Assembly: GCF_016595465.1 (NCBI RefSeq)
Contig: NZ_JAENIK010000006.1
Span: 1 to 39,438 of the forward strand
Length of the DNA: 39,438 nucleotides
Direction: 5' to 3'
From: Luteolibacter yonseiensis
Lineage (GTDB): Bacteria; Verrucomicrobiota; Verrucomicrobiia; Verrucomicrobiales; Akkermansiaceae
The translations under genes were made by a program, and so were the position numbers. Below are positions 26,620-36,615 of this stretch, in pieces. Position 1 is the first letter of the stretch, and every line of letters begins with the position of its first letter. The notes under the pieces were generated by a model. The model was not told where the DNA came from. It did not search any database and saw nothing but the letters and a program-made list of their open reading frames with translations.

Positions 26620-27375
26620 TTACGGTTTCGTGAGTTCGGCCTCGGTGAGCTGCGGCTTTCCGACCTCGCCACGGAGCGGGGTCACCTGCTCGACCGTCAC
26701 GGCGGACGCCTTGTTGCCAAAGCTGTTGCGGATGTAGGTAAGCACATCGGCGATCTGTTTGTCACCCAGTCCGAGCGGGAACATCCCGGCGGGGAAGGTG
26801 TATTCCTTGCCAGCCACCGTGATCGGGCCGGTCAGGCCGCGCATCTGGATGAGCACCAGGTTGGAAACCGGTCCGGTCACCCACTCGGAACCGGCGAGCG
26901 GCGGTCCGGCCGGAGTCCCCTCGCCGTTCTGGCCGTGGCAGGCGCCGCAGATCATGTATTCGGCCTTGCCGGCCTCCATCTGCGCCGGGTCGATCGGTGT
27001 GTCCGCGGCGGCGGTCGCCTTGTCGATCGCCGAGGTGTCCACCTTCGGCGCGTCGGCGAGTTTCTTGGCGGTCTCGGAACCCGGGACGATCTGCCCCGGA
27101 ACTTCCACGGCCACCGGCTTCGAGGCGGCGAGCTTCTGTGCCACGACCGGCACGGCGGCCTCGATGGCGGCGTCCGGCAGCGCGGCGGCCTGCGCCGCGT
27201 CGATCTTCGCCTTGGTGGCGTAGCGCGGTTTCGCGGCGGCGTCCTCAAGCGTCTCCGGCTCGGATCGGGCGAACAGCCAGATCACGGCCAGCAGCGCGGC
27301 GAAGATGAAAAAGGTGCCGATACCCCACCAGAAAGTGGTGAAGCGGACGATCGGATTGTCGCGGGATGGGTCCAT
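26620..27375 (-). CDS. Membrane-anchored monoheme cytochrome c between actF and the CcoN-like gene
   Basis: 251 residues: one helix (about 14-36), an Ala/Lys/Pro-rich linker (about 45-130), then a cytochrome c domain with CGACH (Cys143, Cys146, His147) and likely axial Met198 in AGMFPLG. The N-terminal anchor vaguely recalls CcoP, but there is only one heme domain. The long flexible linker would let the heme move between Act and an oxidase. It lies 33 nt after actF. Confidence 0.9.
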   Translation of the reverse strand: MDPSRDNPIVRFTTFWWGIGTFFIFAALLAVIWLFARSEPETLEDAAAKPRYATKAKIDAAQAAALPDAAIEAAVPVVAQKLAASKPVAVEVPGQIVPGSETAKKLADAPKVDTSAIDKATAAADTPIDPAQMEAGKAEYMICGACHGQNGEGTPAGPPLAGSEWVTGPVSNLVLIQMRGLTGPITVAGKEYTFPAGMFPLGLGDKQIADVLTYIRNSFGNKASAVTVEQVTPLRGEVGKPQLTEAELTKP

Positions 27376-27408
27376 GTGCGGGGAAAAAGGAAAAGTCAGT
27401 TGAAAACC

Positions 27409-28722
27409 TCAGTTGGAAACGTTCGCGGACTCGAGGATGCGGGGATCGCGGTTCGGGTAGAGCGAGTGCTGGCCGAGGGCGCGGATGAGGAAGAAGACGA
27501 AGGCGGCGCCGATGGTCACGAAGGCGAGGATGTCACCCCAGAACGCGCCGGGAATGGAAACCTGGATCTCGCCGAAGGTCTTCGGGTCGATGTTGCCGAG
27601 CGAGATGCCGCGCTCGGGGATCGTGATGAGGTAGTGGTCCAGCACGTGCATGCAGAGCGTGTAGACCGCCACGATGGAGAGCAGCTTCGGGTTCTTCTTC
27701 AGCCAGGCCTGGAGCAGCACCACGAACGGGATCACGAAGTGGCCGAAGACCAGCGCGATCATGCCGAGGTTCCAGTTGCCGGTGTTGCGGATCAGGAAGT
27801 AGGAGGTCTCCTCCGTGATGTTCGCATACCAGATGAGGAAGAACTGCGAGAAGGTCACGTAGGCCCAGAAGGTGGTGAAGGCGAACATCAGCTTGCCCAT
27901 GATGTGGAAATGCTCCGGTCCGACGACGTGCTTCAGGTGGCCCTTGCTCTTCAGCCAGGTGCAGACGATCACGCCCACCGCCATCGAGTTCAGCGCGGCT
28001 CCGGCGAAGAGATAGACACCCCACATCGTGGAGAACCACTTGTAATCAAGACCCATCGCGAAGTCGAAGCCGGTGAAGGTGATCGTCAGGGCGAAGATAA
28101 TGAGAGGATAGTTCGAGTGGTAGCGGGCCTTCAACAGTCTCCACGTGCCCGGATTCGGATCGGTGTCCTGCGCCACGGAAAGGCGGCGGTGGCCGATGAT
28201 CACGGCGCTGAAGGCGATGAAGTAGAAGGCGACGCGGCCATACCAGAACGGCAGGTTCATGAACCAGTACTTGTTGTAGAGCAGGTGGTCCGCGTGGTGG
28301 AGGTGCTCCTTCACGTCGCCGGTGGCGGCGCGGTGGATGTTCATCCACTCATAGAGGTAATGCTGGATCTGCGGCAGCAGCAGCGGAAGCGAGAAAAGGA
28401 ACAACCATGGGAACACCGAGCCGATGTTCTCGAAGGTCCGGCGCACCGAGACACCCCAGCTCGCGTTGGAGACGTTGTGCAGCAGCACCCAGAAGGTCGC
28501 GCCGATCGGGATGGTCAGGAAGATGTAGAACGCGAACTCCCAGGAGTAGGCGTAGGTCCCGCGGATCCATGGGCCGAACACCCCGGTGAAGATGAGGACG
28601 CTGACGATGGTTCCGACAAGGGCGATGATCCCTGCGATGGTTTTCACTTTCGATACCGAGGACGGATCGAGGTGATCGCCGTTGATCGCGATATCTGAGG
28701 ATGTGACGTGGTGGTGGGCCAT
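27409..28722 (-). CDS. actF: Alternative complex III subunit ActF (NrfD/PsrC-like)
   Basis: 437 residues with about ten membrane helices, the second NrfD-like subunit of alternative complex III. Seen in sequence: an N-terminal helix (IAGIIALVGTIVSVLIF), the WVLLHNVSNASWGVSVRR segment typical of ActF, and FAMGLDYKWFSTMWGVYLF in the middle. ActF with ActC forms the membrane core; ActC is thought to bind quinol, while ActF probably takes part in proton translocation. It lies 21 nt after actE. No cofactor motif is expected. Confidence 0.93.
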   Translation of the reverse strand: MAHHHVTSSDIAINGDHLDPSSVSKVKTIAGIIALVGTIVSVLIFTGVFGPWIRGTYAYSWEFAFYIFLTIPIGATFWVLLHNVSNASWGVSVRRTFENIGSVFPWLFLFSLPLLLPQIQHYLYEWMNIHRAATGDVKEHLHHADHLLYNKYWFMNLPFWYGRVAFYFIAFSAVIIGHRRLSVAQDTDPNPGTWRLLKARYHSNYPLIIFALTITFTGFDFAMGLDYKWFSTMWGVYLFAGAALNSMAVGVIVCTWLKSKGHLKHVVGPEHFHIMGKLMFAFTTFWAYVTFSQFFLIWYANITEETSYFLIRNTGNWNLGMIALVFGHFVIPFVVLLQAWLKKNPKLLSIVAVYTLCMHVLDHYLITIPERGISLGNIDPKTFGEIQVSIPGAFWGDILAFVTIGAAFVFFLIRALGQHSLYPNRDPRILESANVSN

Positions 28723-28743
28723 TTCGATAGGATCAGGAAAAAG

Positions 28744-29394
28744 TTAGTTAGCCTTGGCTGGGGTTTCCTTGGCGGTCTGCAGGGTGCGGACGTAGGCGAT
28801 GATCGCCCAGCGGTCGCGGACCGGGATGTTGTAGCCGTAGGCGGCCATCATGCCCTTGCCGTTGGTGATGGTTTCGAACAGGCGGCCGTCCGGATACTTG
28901 TCGGCCTTGAAGTTGTCCAAGTGGAAATTCGCGATGCCGGGCACGCCATACTGGCTCGTCATGCCCTGGCCGTCTCCGGACTTGCCGTGGCAGACCGCGC
29001 AGTAGATGCCGAAGCGCTCCTTGCCGCGGTGGATCAGCGCCGCCGCGTTCTCCTCCGTCAGCTCCAGCTCCTCGGGCATGCCCGTGCCGAAGTAGTCGCC
29101 GACGTGGCCGGTGTAGTAGTAACCGGTCTGGCCGCCGAATTCGTATTCAGGAATGCCGCCGATCTCGCGCGCGCCTTCTTCATTGAAGCCGCGTGGCTGG
29201 GTCTGGGTGACCGGCAGGCGTCCGCCATGCCCGTCCGCGAAGAACGCGTCCGGCTTCTGCGCGCGGAGCTTGTCCTGCTCGTCCATGTCCGGGAAGATCC
29301 GGACCGGCGGCTTGCTGAAGTGCTGGCCCCGGAGCCCGAAGATTCCGACGACGAGCAACGCGATGAGCGCGTAGGTGAGGAAAAAGTAGCGCAT
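28744..29394 (-). CDS. actE: Alternative complex III cytochrome c subunit ActE
   Basis: 216 residues with an N-terminal hydrophobic segment (RYFFLTYALIALLVVGIFG) that anchors it or is a lipoprotein-like signal without Cys. A single heme site is CAVCHG (Cys132, Cys135, His136), with axial Met182 or Met183 in GKGMMAAYG. It is the monoheme cytochrome that relays electrons out of alternative complex III. It lies between actD and actF, with a leader reading AACTCCCAACTCTC. Confidence 0.92.
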   Translation of the reverse strand: MRYFFLTYALIALLVVGIFGLRGQHFSKPPVRIFPDMDEQDKLRAQKPDAFFADGHGGRLPVTQTQPRGFNEEGAREIGGIPEYEFGGQTGYYYTGHVGDYFGTGMPEELELTEENAAALIHRGKERFGIYCAVCHGKSGDGQGMTSQYGVPGIANFHLDNFKADKYPDGRLFETITNGKGMMAAYGYNIPVRDRWAIIAYVRTLQTAKETPAKAN

Positions 29395-29437
29395 CTGAAG
29401 TTATGAAATTTGAGAGTTGGGAGTTCGGTTTGTCCGT

Positions 29438-29995
29438 TCAGGCGTCCTCTTCTTCGACGAGTTCGATGTTGGCTCCGCCGATCGACGCGAGCAGGTCGCG
29501 GGTGCCGTCGGCGCTGAATTTGGGGTCGCGGGCCTCGATGGCGATGAAGAATCCATCATCCGTCGCGCGGTGGAACTGGCGGCTGGCGAAAAGCGGGTGG
29601 TTGAAGCGCGGCAGCTGCATCAGCGCCAGCAGGCCGAACAACACGGTGAAACCGGAGAAAAGGATCGTCAGCTCGAACATGATCGGGAAGAACGCCGGAA
29701 CCGTGAAAACGTTGGTCGGCTTGGACTGCACCACCGTCGGGTAGATCACCACCTGCGTGGTGTAGGCCAGCGCGAACGCCGTCGCCGTGCCCGTCATGCC
29801 GCCGAAGAAGACGAACCATGGCAGGATCGAGCGCTTCATCCCCATCGCACCGTCGAGGCCGTGGATCGGATAAGGGGAATAGCAGTCCCATTTCTTGAAT
29901 CCAGCGTCGCGGATCTTCTCCGCGCCCTTGTATAGGGCGGATGCGCTCTTGAACTCGGCCAGATAGCCATAGACGCGTTTGCGGGTGGTGCTCAC
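29438..29995 (-). CDS. actD: Alternative complex III subunit ActD (DUF3341)
   Basis: 185 residues with the DUF3341 layout: a cytoplasmic N-terminal domain (VYGYLAEFKSASALYKGAEKI is its opening), then two membrane helices (about 61-84 and 99-121) and a C-terminal domain including HPLFASRQFHRATDDGFF. The start is GTG at 29995. ActD contacts ActC and ActF in known alternative complex III and carries no cofactor. It lies 31 nt after actC. Confidence 0.92.
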   Translation of the reverse strand: MSTTRKRVYGYLAEFKSASALYKGAEKIRDAGFKKWDCYSPYPIHGLDGAMGMKRSILPWFVFFGGMTGTATAFALAYTTQVVIYPTVVQSKPTNVFTVPAFFPIMFELTILFSGFTVLFGLLALMQLPRFNHPLFASRQFHRATDDGFFIAIEARDPKFSADGTRDLLASIGGANIELVEEEDA

Positions 29996-30026
29996 TTTGA
30001 GAGAGTTGGGAGTTGGACGTTGAAAA

Positions 30027-31502
30027 TTACTTGGTGGAGACGAGCTCCTTCTGATAGGCGGCCTCCTTGACCACGCCGTGGTCCGGGTGCTCTTCGTAGT
30101 CGTCGAAATGCGGGTCGGACTCCAGCAGCGTCCACTTCACTTCCGCGATGTTGATGCAGGGCAGGAAGCGCAGGAACATGAGGAACAGCGCGAGGAACAG
30201 ACCGATGGTGCCGACGAAGGTCATCAGCTCCACGCCGGACGGCGAGTAGGTCTTCCAGTCGCCGGGAAGGAACATCCGGGCGAGCGTGGTGCAGATGATG
30301 ACGAAGCGCTCGTACCACATCCCGACGTTCACGCACATCGCTACCACCATGATGACCCAGAGGTTCTCACGGCAGGCCTTGAACCAGAACACCTGTGGGG
30401 AAAGCACGTTCAGCGACATCATCGCCGCGTAGGCCCACCAGTATGGACCGGCGATCCGGAACTTGAAGGCGTCCATTTCGTAGATCGCGCCGGAGTAGAA
30501 GGCGACGAAGAGCTCCATCAGGTAGGCGTAGCCGACGATCGTGCCGGTCAGCAGGATGATCTTCGCCATGTTGTCGATGTGCTTCATCGTGATCACGTCG
30601 TGCAGGCCGTAGATGAAACGGGCCGGGACCATGATCGTGAGCACCATCGCGAAGCCACCGAAGATCGCACCCGCCACGAAGTAGGGAGGGAAGATGGTGG
30701 TGTGCCAGCCGGGGACGACCGAGGTCGCGAAGTCGAAGGAAACGACGGAGTGCACGGAAAGCACGAGCGGCGTGGAAAGCGCGGCGAGGAGGAGATACGC
30801 CATTTCATAGTGGCTCCACTGGCGGTTGCCGCCGCGCCAGCCGAGGGCGAAGATGCCGTAGAGGACCTTGCGCAGGCCGGGCTTGCAACGGTCGCGGATG
30901 GTCGCGAGGTCGGGAACCATGCCCAGGTACCAGAAGATCAGCGAGATGGTGAAATAGGTGGAAACCGCGAACACGTCCCACAGCAGCGGCGACTTGAAGT
31001 TCTGCCAGATTTCATTGGCGTTCGGCACCGGAGCGAGGAACCAGGCGAACCACACACGGCCGACGTGGAAGGCGGGGAAGATGCCCGCGCACATCACCGC
31101 GAAGATCGTCATCGCCTCCGCCGCGCGGTTGATGGACGTCCGCCAGTTCTGCCGGGTCAGGAACAGGACCGCGGAAATCAGCGTTCCGGCGTGGCCGATA
31201 CCGATCCAGAACACGAAGTTCGTGATGTCGAAGCCCCAGAACACCCGGTTCGACATGCCCCACACACCGACACCGGTGGAAACGAGGTAGGTCAGGCCGC
31301 CGCCCACGCCGATCATGGCGATCAGCGCGGAGGGGATGAACAGCAGCCACCACAACAGCGGCTGGCGGTTCTCAAGAACGCCGCAGATGCGCTCGGTGAT
31401 CCAATGATACGAACGACCGCTCAGGATGAGCTTTTCGCGCTCAAGCACCGGAAGTTTCACTCCGGTGTGGTTCTCAGTCGCGTGGTGGGAAGTGGAAGCC
31501 AT
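30027..31502 (-). CDS. actC: Alternative complex III subunit ActC (NrfD/PsrC-like, quinol-binding)
   Basis: 491 residues with about ten helices and the family's hallmark stretches: [20 protein letters not shown] at the first helix, [20 protein letters not shown], and [19 protein letters not shown]. ActC binds quinol on the periplasmic side next to ActB's iron-sulfur clusters. The gene is separated from actB by 131 nt, the longest gap in the Act genes, with a G-poor leader (ACCAACTTCCTATTC). Confidence 0.93.
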   Translation of the reverse strand: MASTSHHATENHTGVKLPVLEREKLILSGRSYHWITERICGVLENRQPLLWWLLFIPSALIAMIGVGGGLTYLVSTGVGVWGMSNRVFWGFDITNFVFWIGIGHAGTLISAVLFLTRQNWRTSINRAAEAMTIFAVMCAGIFPAFHVGRVWFAWFLAPVPNANEIWQNFKSPLLWDVFAVSTYFTISLIFWYLGMVPDLATIRDRCKPGLRKVLYGIFALGWRGGNRQWSHYEMAYLLLAALSTPLVLSVHSVVSFDFATSVVPGWHTTIFPPYFVAGAIFGGFAMVLTIMVPARFIYGLHDVITMKHIDNMAKIILLTGTIVGYAYLMELFVAFYSGAIYEMDAFKFRIAGPYWWAYAAMMSLNVLSPQVFWFKACRENLWVIMVVAMCVNVGMWYERFVIICTTLARMFLPGDWKTYSPSGVELMTFVGTIGLFLALFLMFLRFLPCINIAEVKWTLLESDPHFDDYEEHPDHGVVKEAAYQKELVSTK

Positions 31503-31633
31503 GATTTGAATAGGAAGTTGGTAGAAGACTCAAGATTCAAGACTGCAAGACTCAAGAGAAGAGGTGTTCTTCCGATGGTTGGTTTTGCAGCATTTCATCT
31601 TTCTTGTTTCTTGTTTCTCAAAGTCTTGTGTCT

Positions 31634-34600
31634 TTATGCCATGTTGACGGTCGCCTTGCCGATGAATATCGCGTCCGGCATCTTCGGATTCGGGTTCTTC
31701 ACGCGGGCCAGGTAGCTGGTGCGCGGGCGGGTGCCGATGTAGTTGAGAAGATCGTAGTTCCGCTCGATGTGCTTGCTGCGCACCATCACCGACTTGTCGC
31801 CGTCCAGCAGGTTTCCGAAGGTGATGGCACCGGCGGAGCATGCGTCCTGGCAGGCCACCTTCACGGAGTCCACTGGAATGCGGAGCGTGTTGACGCTGAC
31901 GTTCATCTCGGTGGATGGCTTGCCGGCCACGAGAGCCTCCTGCTTCTGGCCGCGCTTCTGGCGGATGACGGAGTCCTTCAGGCGCTGCACGCAGTAGGTG
32001 CACTTTTCCATCACACCCCGCATCCGGACGGTGACGTTCGGGTTGCGCTGGAGGTGGGGCGCCTCGCCGACCTGCTTCTCGCCGAACGGCCCCTTGTAGA
32101 GGTTGTGGGAGATGAGCGGGTTGCGCTTGTTGTAATCGAAGTAGTTGAAACGGCGGGCCTTGTAAGGGCAGTTGTTCGCGCAATAGCGGGTGCCGATGCA
32201 GCGGTTGTAGGCCATCGCGTTCAGGCCGTCTTCCGTGTGGATGGTCGCGTTGACCGGACAGACGGTTTCGCAAGGAGCGGATTCGCACTGGACGCAGGCG
32301 ACCGGCTGGGGAACGAGCGCCGGGTTGTCCTTCACCCACTCCGGAGTGTCCTGGAGCTTGCCGTTCACGTCGGTGTACTTGTCCTGCGTGGCGAAGTAGC
32401 GGTCCATGCGGATCCAGTGCATTTCGCGGCCGCGGGCGACCTGTTCCTTGCCGACGATCGGGATGTTGTTCTCCGCCTGGCAGGCGATGAGGCACGAGTT
32501 GCAACCGGTGCAGGAGGAAAGGTCGATCGACATGCCCCACTGGTGGAGCGGGTCGCTGAGCAGCGACTGCGGCTTGCCATCCTTGCCGGGGTGGAAGGTG
32601 GACGAGCTCTGCGGCTTGTAGAGGGAGATGTTGCTCGGGGCGTGCGAGTCGTTGCCCTGCTTGGCCACGTTCGCGAGCTGCGCGGAGAAGTCGCCCTTGT
32701 TCACGTCCTCCTGGGTGGAGATCTCACGGGCGAGCGCGCGGCCATACATGGCGCTGTGCTCCTGCGTGAGCGCCACCGAGTAACGCTTGCCGGTCTTGGA
32801 AACCTTCGCACCGGTGGCGAAGTAGGAAGTGGCGGCGGTCCGCAGCGGGTAGGCGTTGAAACCGGTGTTCGCGCCGACGTGGCCGACGTGGCCGACGTTT
32901 TTCGTGTCGCGGCCCAGTTCGTCGTCCGCGTTGTAGCCCTGGCCGTAGCCGAGCGGGATGACGATGGTGTTCTCCGCCTGGCCGAAGGAAATCAGCACCG
33001 CGATCTCCAGCGACTGGCCGTTGACCTCGATCCTGATGATCGGCTGCTTGCGGTTCTCGCCTTCGCCATCGGGTCCGACCTTGGCGAACTTGTTCATCGC
33101 CACACCGTCGATGCCGATCATCGAGCTGACCGGTTCCGGGGTGATGATGTCGTCGTAGATGCCCAGGGCCTTCGCGGTCTTCGGCGCGATGAGCGCGGCG
33201 TTGTCCCAGGTGATCTTGGAAATCGGATCGGGAGCTTCCTGCAACCAGCCGTTGTCGATCCAGCGGCCGTCGTAAACCGAGGAGTCCGTCGCGAAAATCA
33301 CTTCGAGCGACTCGGCCTTCGGAGCGTCCGGGATGGACGGCGCGGAAACGTCCGCACGCAGGGTGGGAGTGGCGGCCGGGTAAACCGAATCCGCGAGGAA
33401 ACCATCGCGCAGGAGTTTCTTCCAAGCGACATCCCCTTCCCCGCCAAGCGCGGCGAAGGTCGCACGGACGGCGGTGTAGGCGGGCGACGCGGCACCCTTC
33501 TCACCTTCACCGCTGAGCAGCTTGCCCTCGGCGGAAAGCAGCGCGAGCAGGATTTCCAACTCGGAAACACACTCCGGATAGAGCGGGAGAATCATCGGCT
33601 GGACCACGGTGTAGGTGCCGCGCGAGCTGCGGGCGTCCGACCAGGATTCCAGGTAGTGGGCGACCGGCACGTGCCAGGTGGAGGCGTGCGCCGTCGCATC
33701 CGTGCGGATGCCGAAGTGGATGCTGGTCTTCAGCTTCGCGAAAGACTCGGCGAACTTCAGGTCGGCCGGTGCGTCGTAGACCGGGTTTCCCGGGGTGAGC
33801 AGGATCAGCGTCTCCACCGCGCCGGAATCGATGTCGGACTTGAGCGAGGCCAGCGTGCCGAGGCCCTTGGTCTCGGTCTGAAGCGCGGCCAGCGGCTTTC
33901 CTTCGCCGATGTTGCCGAGGGCGGTGTTGATGGCGTAGGCCAGGATATGGAGGGCGAGCGGTTGGCGGGAACCGGCGACGACCAGCGACTTGCCGGCGTT
34001 CGCCTTGAGGTCTTCCGCGAGGGCGTTCACCCACTCGATCTGCTCGGACTCCTTCAGCTCCGGAGCGGAGGCGGTCACCGAGGTCTTCACCCCCAGCGCG
34101 CGGGCGATCTGCGCGGCGACGACGGTCACCTGGCTCGGCGAAACCCGCAGACGGTGGTCCGCCATGCCGCCGGTGAGGCTGAACGCGGCTTCCACGATGT
34201 AGAGGCGGTTCATTTTCGACGCGTCCGGCTTCGAATCGTAGTTCTTGCCTTCCGGCTTGCGGCGGTCGAAGAACGCGGCCACGGGGCCTTGGTTGTCCGT
34301 CTCGGCGAAGTCGCAGTCGAGGGAAAGGATGCGGTCGGCCTTCGAGAAATCGGCCACCAGCTTCACGCCGTCACCGATGGAGGACTCGCCGGAGAGCGCT
34401 TCGTATTGATAGAATTTCGCGGCGGAGAACTTCGCGGCCAGCTCCTTCGTCAGGCGGGCGCGGGTCGGGCTGTCGTCCGTGCCGAAGAGGAAGCCCACCT
34501 TGGCGGAGGCGTCCTTGGCCAGCGCGGCCACCACGGCGTCCAGATCGGCGCGCTTGGCGGCTTTTCCACCCTTCAGCACCCGCTTCGAGCGCGATGGGGA

Positions 34601-35056
34601 GTAGAGATCCAGCACCGAGGCCTGGGCGAAGGCGTCCGTGCCGTCGGCATCCGGATGCAGGTTGTTCGGAGCCACGCGGGTCGGACGGCCCTCATAGGTC
34701 GTCACCACCAGAGGCGTCGCGCCACCGGAGCGCGGCATCGAGGAAGCATAGTATGTCGCCTTGCCCGGAATGACCCACTCGGGAGCCTTGGTATAAGGGA
34801 CGATGTAGCTCTCCGGGCGGCGGCACGCGGCCATGCCGAAGCCGGCCAGCGCGGTGGACGCACCCATCAGCTTCAGGAACGAACGGCGCGATGTCTCATC
34901 CACCTCGGGATTCGAAAGTTCGGCGGCCCCCTGCGGGAACTCGCGGTCCATCCACTGCCGGAACTCGGCGGTGTCTTCCAACTGGCCCGCACTGCGCCAT
35001 GCGACCGTGTGATCGCCGGCTGGGGTTTCGGGGTGATGCCAAATGCGCTTGCTCAT
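31634..35056 (-). CDS. actB: Alternative complex III subunit ActB (molybdopterin-oxidoreductase-like/iron-sulfur fusion)
   Basis: 1140 residues. An internal twin-arginine motif [10 protein letters not shown] (Arg57-Arg58) is followed by a hydrophobic stretch and Cys78 (GMAACRRPE), a probable lipidation site as in known ActB. Residues about 80-800 resemble molybdopterin oxidoreductases but bind no cofactor in characterised complexes. The C-terminal part has 15 cluster Cys: 849, 852, 855, 859; 921, 924, 929, 933; 953, 959, 963; 1019, 1022; 1069, 1073. The third motif is [11 protein letters not shown], with Thr in place of one Cys, which fits three 4Fe-4S and one 3Fe-4S cluster. It carries electrons from quinol at ActC to the hemes of ActA. 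Confidence 0.95.
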   Translation of the reverse strand: MSKRIWHHPETPAGDHTVAWRSAGQLEDTAEFRQWMDREFPQGAAELSNPEVDETSRRSFLKLMGASTALAGFGMAACRRPESYIVPYTKAPEWVIPGKATYYASSMPRSGGATPLVVTTYEGRPTRVAPNNLHPDADGTDAFAQASVLDLYSPSRSKRVLKGGKAAKRADLDAVVAALAKDASAKVGFLFGTDDSPTRARLTKELAAKFSAAKFYQYEALSGESSIGDGVKLVADFSKADRILSLDCDFAETDNQGPVAAFFDRRKPEGKNYDSKPDASKMNRLYIVEAAFSLTGGMADHRLRVSPSQVTVVAAQIARALGVKTSVTASAPELKESEQIEWVNALAEDLKANAGKSLVVAGSRQPLALHILAYAINTALGNIGEGKPLAALQTETKGLGTLASLKSDIDSGAVETLILLTPGNPVYDAPADLKFAESFAKLKTSIHFGIRTDATAHASTWHVPVAHYLESWSDARSSRGTYTVVQPMILPLYPECVSELEILLALLSAEGKLLSGEGEKGAASPAYTAVRATFAALGGEGDVAWKKLLRDGFLADSVYPAATPTLRADVSAPSIPDAPKAESLEVIFATDSSVYDGRWIDNGWLQEAPDPISKITWDNAALIAPKTAKALGIYDDIITPEPVSSMIGIDGVAMNKFAKVGPDGEGENRKQPIIRIEVNGQSLEIAVLISFGQAENTIVIPLGYGQGYNADDELGRDTKNVGHVGHVGANTGFNAYPLRTAATSYFATGAKVSKTGKRYSVALTQEHSAMYGRALAREISTQEDVNKGDFSAQLANVAKQGNDSHAPSNISLYKPQSSSTFHPGKDGKPQSLLSDPLHQWGMSIDLSSCTGCNSCLIACQAENNIPIVGKEQVARGREMHWIRMDRYFATQDKYTDVNGKLQDTPEWVKDNPALVPQPVACVQCESAPCETVCPVNATIHTEDGLNAMAYNRCIGTRYCANNCPYKARRFNYFDYNKRNPLISHNLYKGPFGEKQVGEAPHLQRNPNVTVRMRGVMEKCTYCVQRLKDSVIRQKRGQKQEALVAGKPSTEMNVSVNTLRIPVDSVKVACQDACSAGAITFGNLLDGDKSVMVRSKHIERNYDLLNYIGTRPRTSYLARVKNPNPKMPDAIFIGKATVNMA

Positions 35057-35104
35057 GTTAGACTGCGGAAATTGTGAATTTGGAAAATCGGACGGACGGA
35101 CGGA

Positions 35105-35812
35105 TCAATGGTGGCAGGTCGCGCAACTGGTCTTCGGGTTGACCTTGAATTGCTCCTTCAGTTTCAAACCGAGATCCTCGGTGGTCTTCACCCCCTGCTG
35201 TGCGAGGTGCGGATTGTTCTTCAGGTAGGTCTCCGCGTCGTAGGAGAAGTTGAAGACCTCCTCAAGCGGACGCAGGTGCTTCTCCGGCGCGCGGTGGCAC
35301 TCCAGACAGAAGCCCATCGAAAGGCTCTCCGCCTGGTAGACGACCTCCATCTTGTTGATGTCGCCGTGGCAGCTCTGGCAGGAAATGCCGCGGTTCACGT
35401 GCGCGGAGTGGTTGAAATAGACATAGTCCGGGGCCTTGTGCACCCGCACCCACTCGATCGGCTTGCCATCGTAGCCGGCGTAGGTGGAATCCATCGAGCG
35501 ATGCAGCGGCGCGAGCTTCGGGCTGTCGCGCTGGACGTGCTGGTGACAGTTCCAGCAGGTGTTCCCCGTCGGCACGTTCGAGTGCCCCGCCACATCCACG
35601 AACGAGTGGCAGTAACGGCAGTCCAGGCCGATCTGGTCGACGTGGATCTTGTGCGAGAACGGAATCGGCTGCGACGGCTGGTAGCCGACGACAGACGTTT
35701 TCGGAGTCGCGTAATAAGCGAATGCAAGTGCCACGCCCGCCGCCGCGGTCCCCGCGCAGACAGCGATTTTGAGAGGCAGTAGATTGGACCAGCGAGGAAA
35801 AATATTTGCCAT
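35105..35812 (-). CDS. actA: Alternative complex III pentaheme cytochrome ActA
   Basis: 235 residues with an N-terminal membrane anchor (about 14-34) and five CxxCH motifs: CRYCH (65), CWNCH (86), CQSCH, CLECH and the terminal CATCH (230). The heme count and spacing match ActA, whose hemes pass electrons from ActB's clusters towards ActE or external cytochromes. It is the first gene of the cluster; a perfect Crp-type palindrome lies 35-50 nt upstream of its ATG. Confidence 0.94.
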   Translation of the reverse strand: MANIFPRWSNLLPLKIAVCAGTAAAGVALAFAYYATPKTSVVGYQPSQPIPFSHKIHVDQIGLDCRYCHSFVDVAGHSNVPTGNTCWNCHQHVQRDSPKLAPLHRSMDSTYAGYDGKPIEWVRVHKAPDYVYFNHSAHVNRGISCQSCHGDINKMEVVYQAESLSMGFCLECHRAPEKHLRPLEEVFNFSYDAETYLKNNPHLAQQGVKTTEDLGLKLKEQFKVNPKTSCATCHH

Positions 35813-35846
35813 GAGGAGGGCGTTGCAGTGCTCAGAGATTGGAGCT

Positions 35847-35862
35847 TGTGAAATTTTTCACA
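35847..35862. promoter_or_regulatory. Crp/Fnr-type binding site upstream of actA
   Basis: TGTGA-AATTTT-TCACA is a perfect match to the Crp consensus half-sites and spacing, nested in the longer inverted repeat GCTTGTGAAA/TTTCACAAGC (35844-35865). It lies 35 to 50 nt upstream of the actA ATG, the only long spacer before the respiratory cluster. No -35/-10 pair could be placed with confidence. A factor of the Crp/Fnr family could control all the respiratory genes; the stem could also act as an RNA hairpin. Confidence 0.55.
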
Positions 35863-36000
35863 AGCCGGAACCCGGAGAATTCAGAATTGGTCCGGGCGGC
35901 GGGAGGATGCAAAGCTACACCCCCCTTGCAAAGCGAAAAAAGAATTTGCCGCAGATTTTGTAATCGGCCTGCGGAACAGATTCATTTCCATCACCTGACG

Positions 36001-36372
36001 TCATGAATTCGACCAATTCATCCCCTTCGCCTGCCGCCACTTGCGATAAGCGGCGGATTGTTCCCTCTTGGTAAGCGCGCGCCGCGAGGCATCCTCATTC
36101 AGAAACGCCTCGAACGCCCCGCCCGGCGAGATTTCCACCCCCGTCCCGTCCTGCTCCCCGGACGCGGCTCCAGCCCCGGCTCCAGCCCCTACGCCCGATC
36201 CAGCTCCAGCCCCGGATCCCCCCTCGAAATCCCCGTTCCTCAACGAAAGTCGATTTTCAATCCGCACCAACCTCTTGAAAACCTGAAAAATCAACCCCAG
36301 CACCATCAACAAAAGCCCCGCGCAGAAGAACAGCAGGATTAAAACAACACTCGAAGCCCCCGGATCAGTCAT
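36001..36372 (-). CDS. Small membrane protein with Gly/Ala-rich linker
   Basis: 123 residues from the ATG at 36372, which has GGAGGG closely upstream; longer starts at 36390 and 36471 are possible. One strong helix (about 8-31, VVLILLFFCAGLLLMVLGLI) is followed by a basic helix, then a Gly/Ala-rich linker (GSGAGAGSGVGAGAGAGAA). A conserved-looking tail ends it: EAFLNEDASRRALTKREQ, then AAYRKWRQAKGMNWSNS. No family recognised. It lies 188 nt upstream of actA on the same strand; unlike the Act genes it has a Shine-Dalgarno-like leader, so it is probably a separate unit. Confidence 0.55.
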   Translation of the reverse strand: MTDPGASSVVLILLFFCAGLLLMVLGLIFQVFKRLVRIENRLSLRNGDFEGGSGAGAGSGVGAGAGAGAASGEQDGTGVEISPGGAFEAFLNEDASRRALTKREQSAAYRKWRQAKGMNWSNS

Positions 36373-36615
36373 GCCCCCACCCTCCGACATCCCACCCCCC
36401 TTGAGAAGCCCAATCCTCTCCCCCTCCCGCCATTCCAGGAACGAGCATTCGAACAGGGACTTTGCTGCCACCCTTTCCCACCGCCCTCCTAGGAAGCAAA
36501 GACGAATGGAAGAGAAACGAATTGGCAGGGAGCCATGCCGACTGCCAAGTCACGGAGCCATAGCGAGTGCCAAAAGTCGTTGCCGAAACAACGCACCGAT
36601 GATCCTCCGGAACGC

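Noticed and set aside
32165..32201. Missing Cys (Thr instead) in the third iron-sulfur motif of ActB
   Set aside because: This is the normal signature of the 3Fe-4S cluster in alternative complex III.
31604..35077. Open frame of over 1100 codons on the plus strand, opposite actB
   Set aside because: actB on the other strand has unmistakable family motifs; the opposite frame is a Val/Arg/Gly-rich shadow caused by high GC at third positions.
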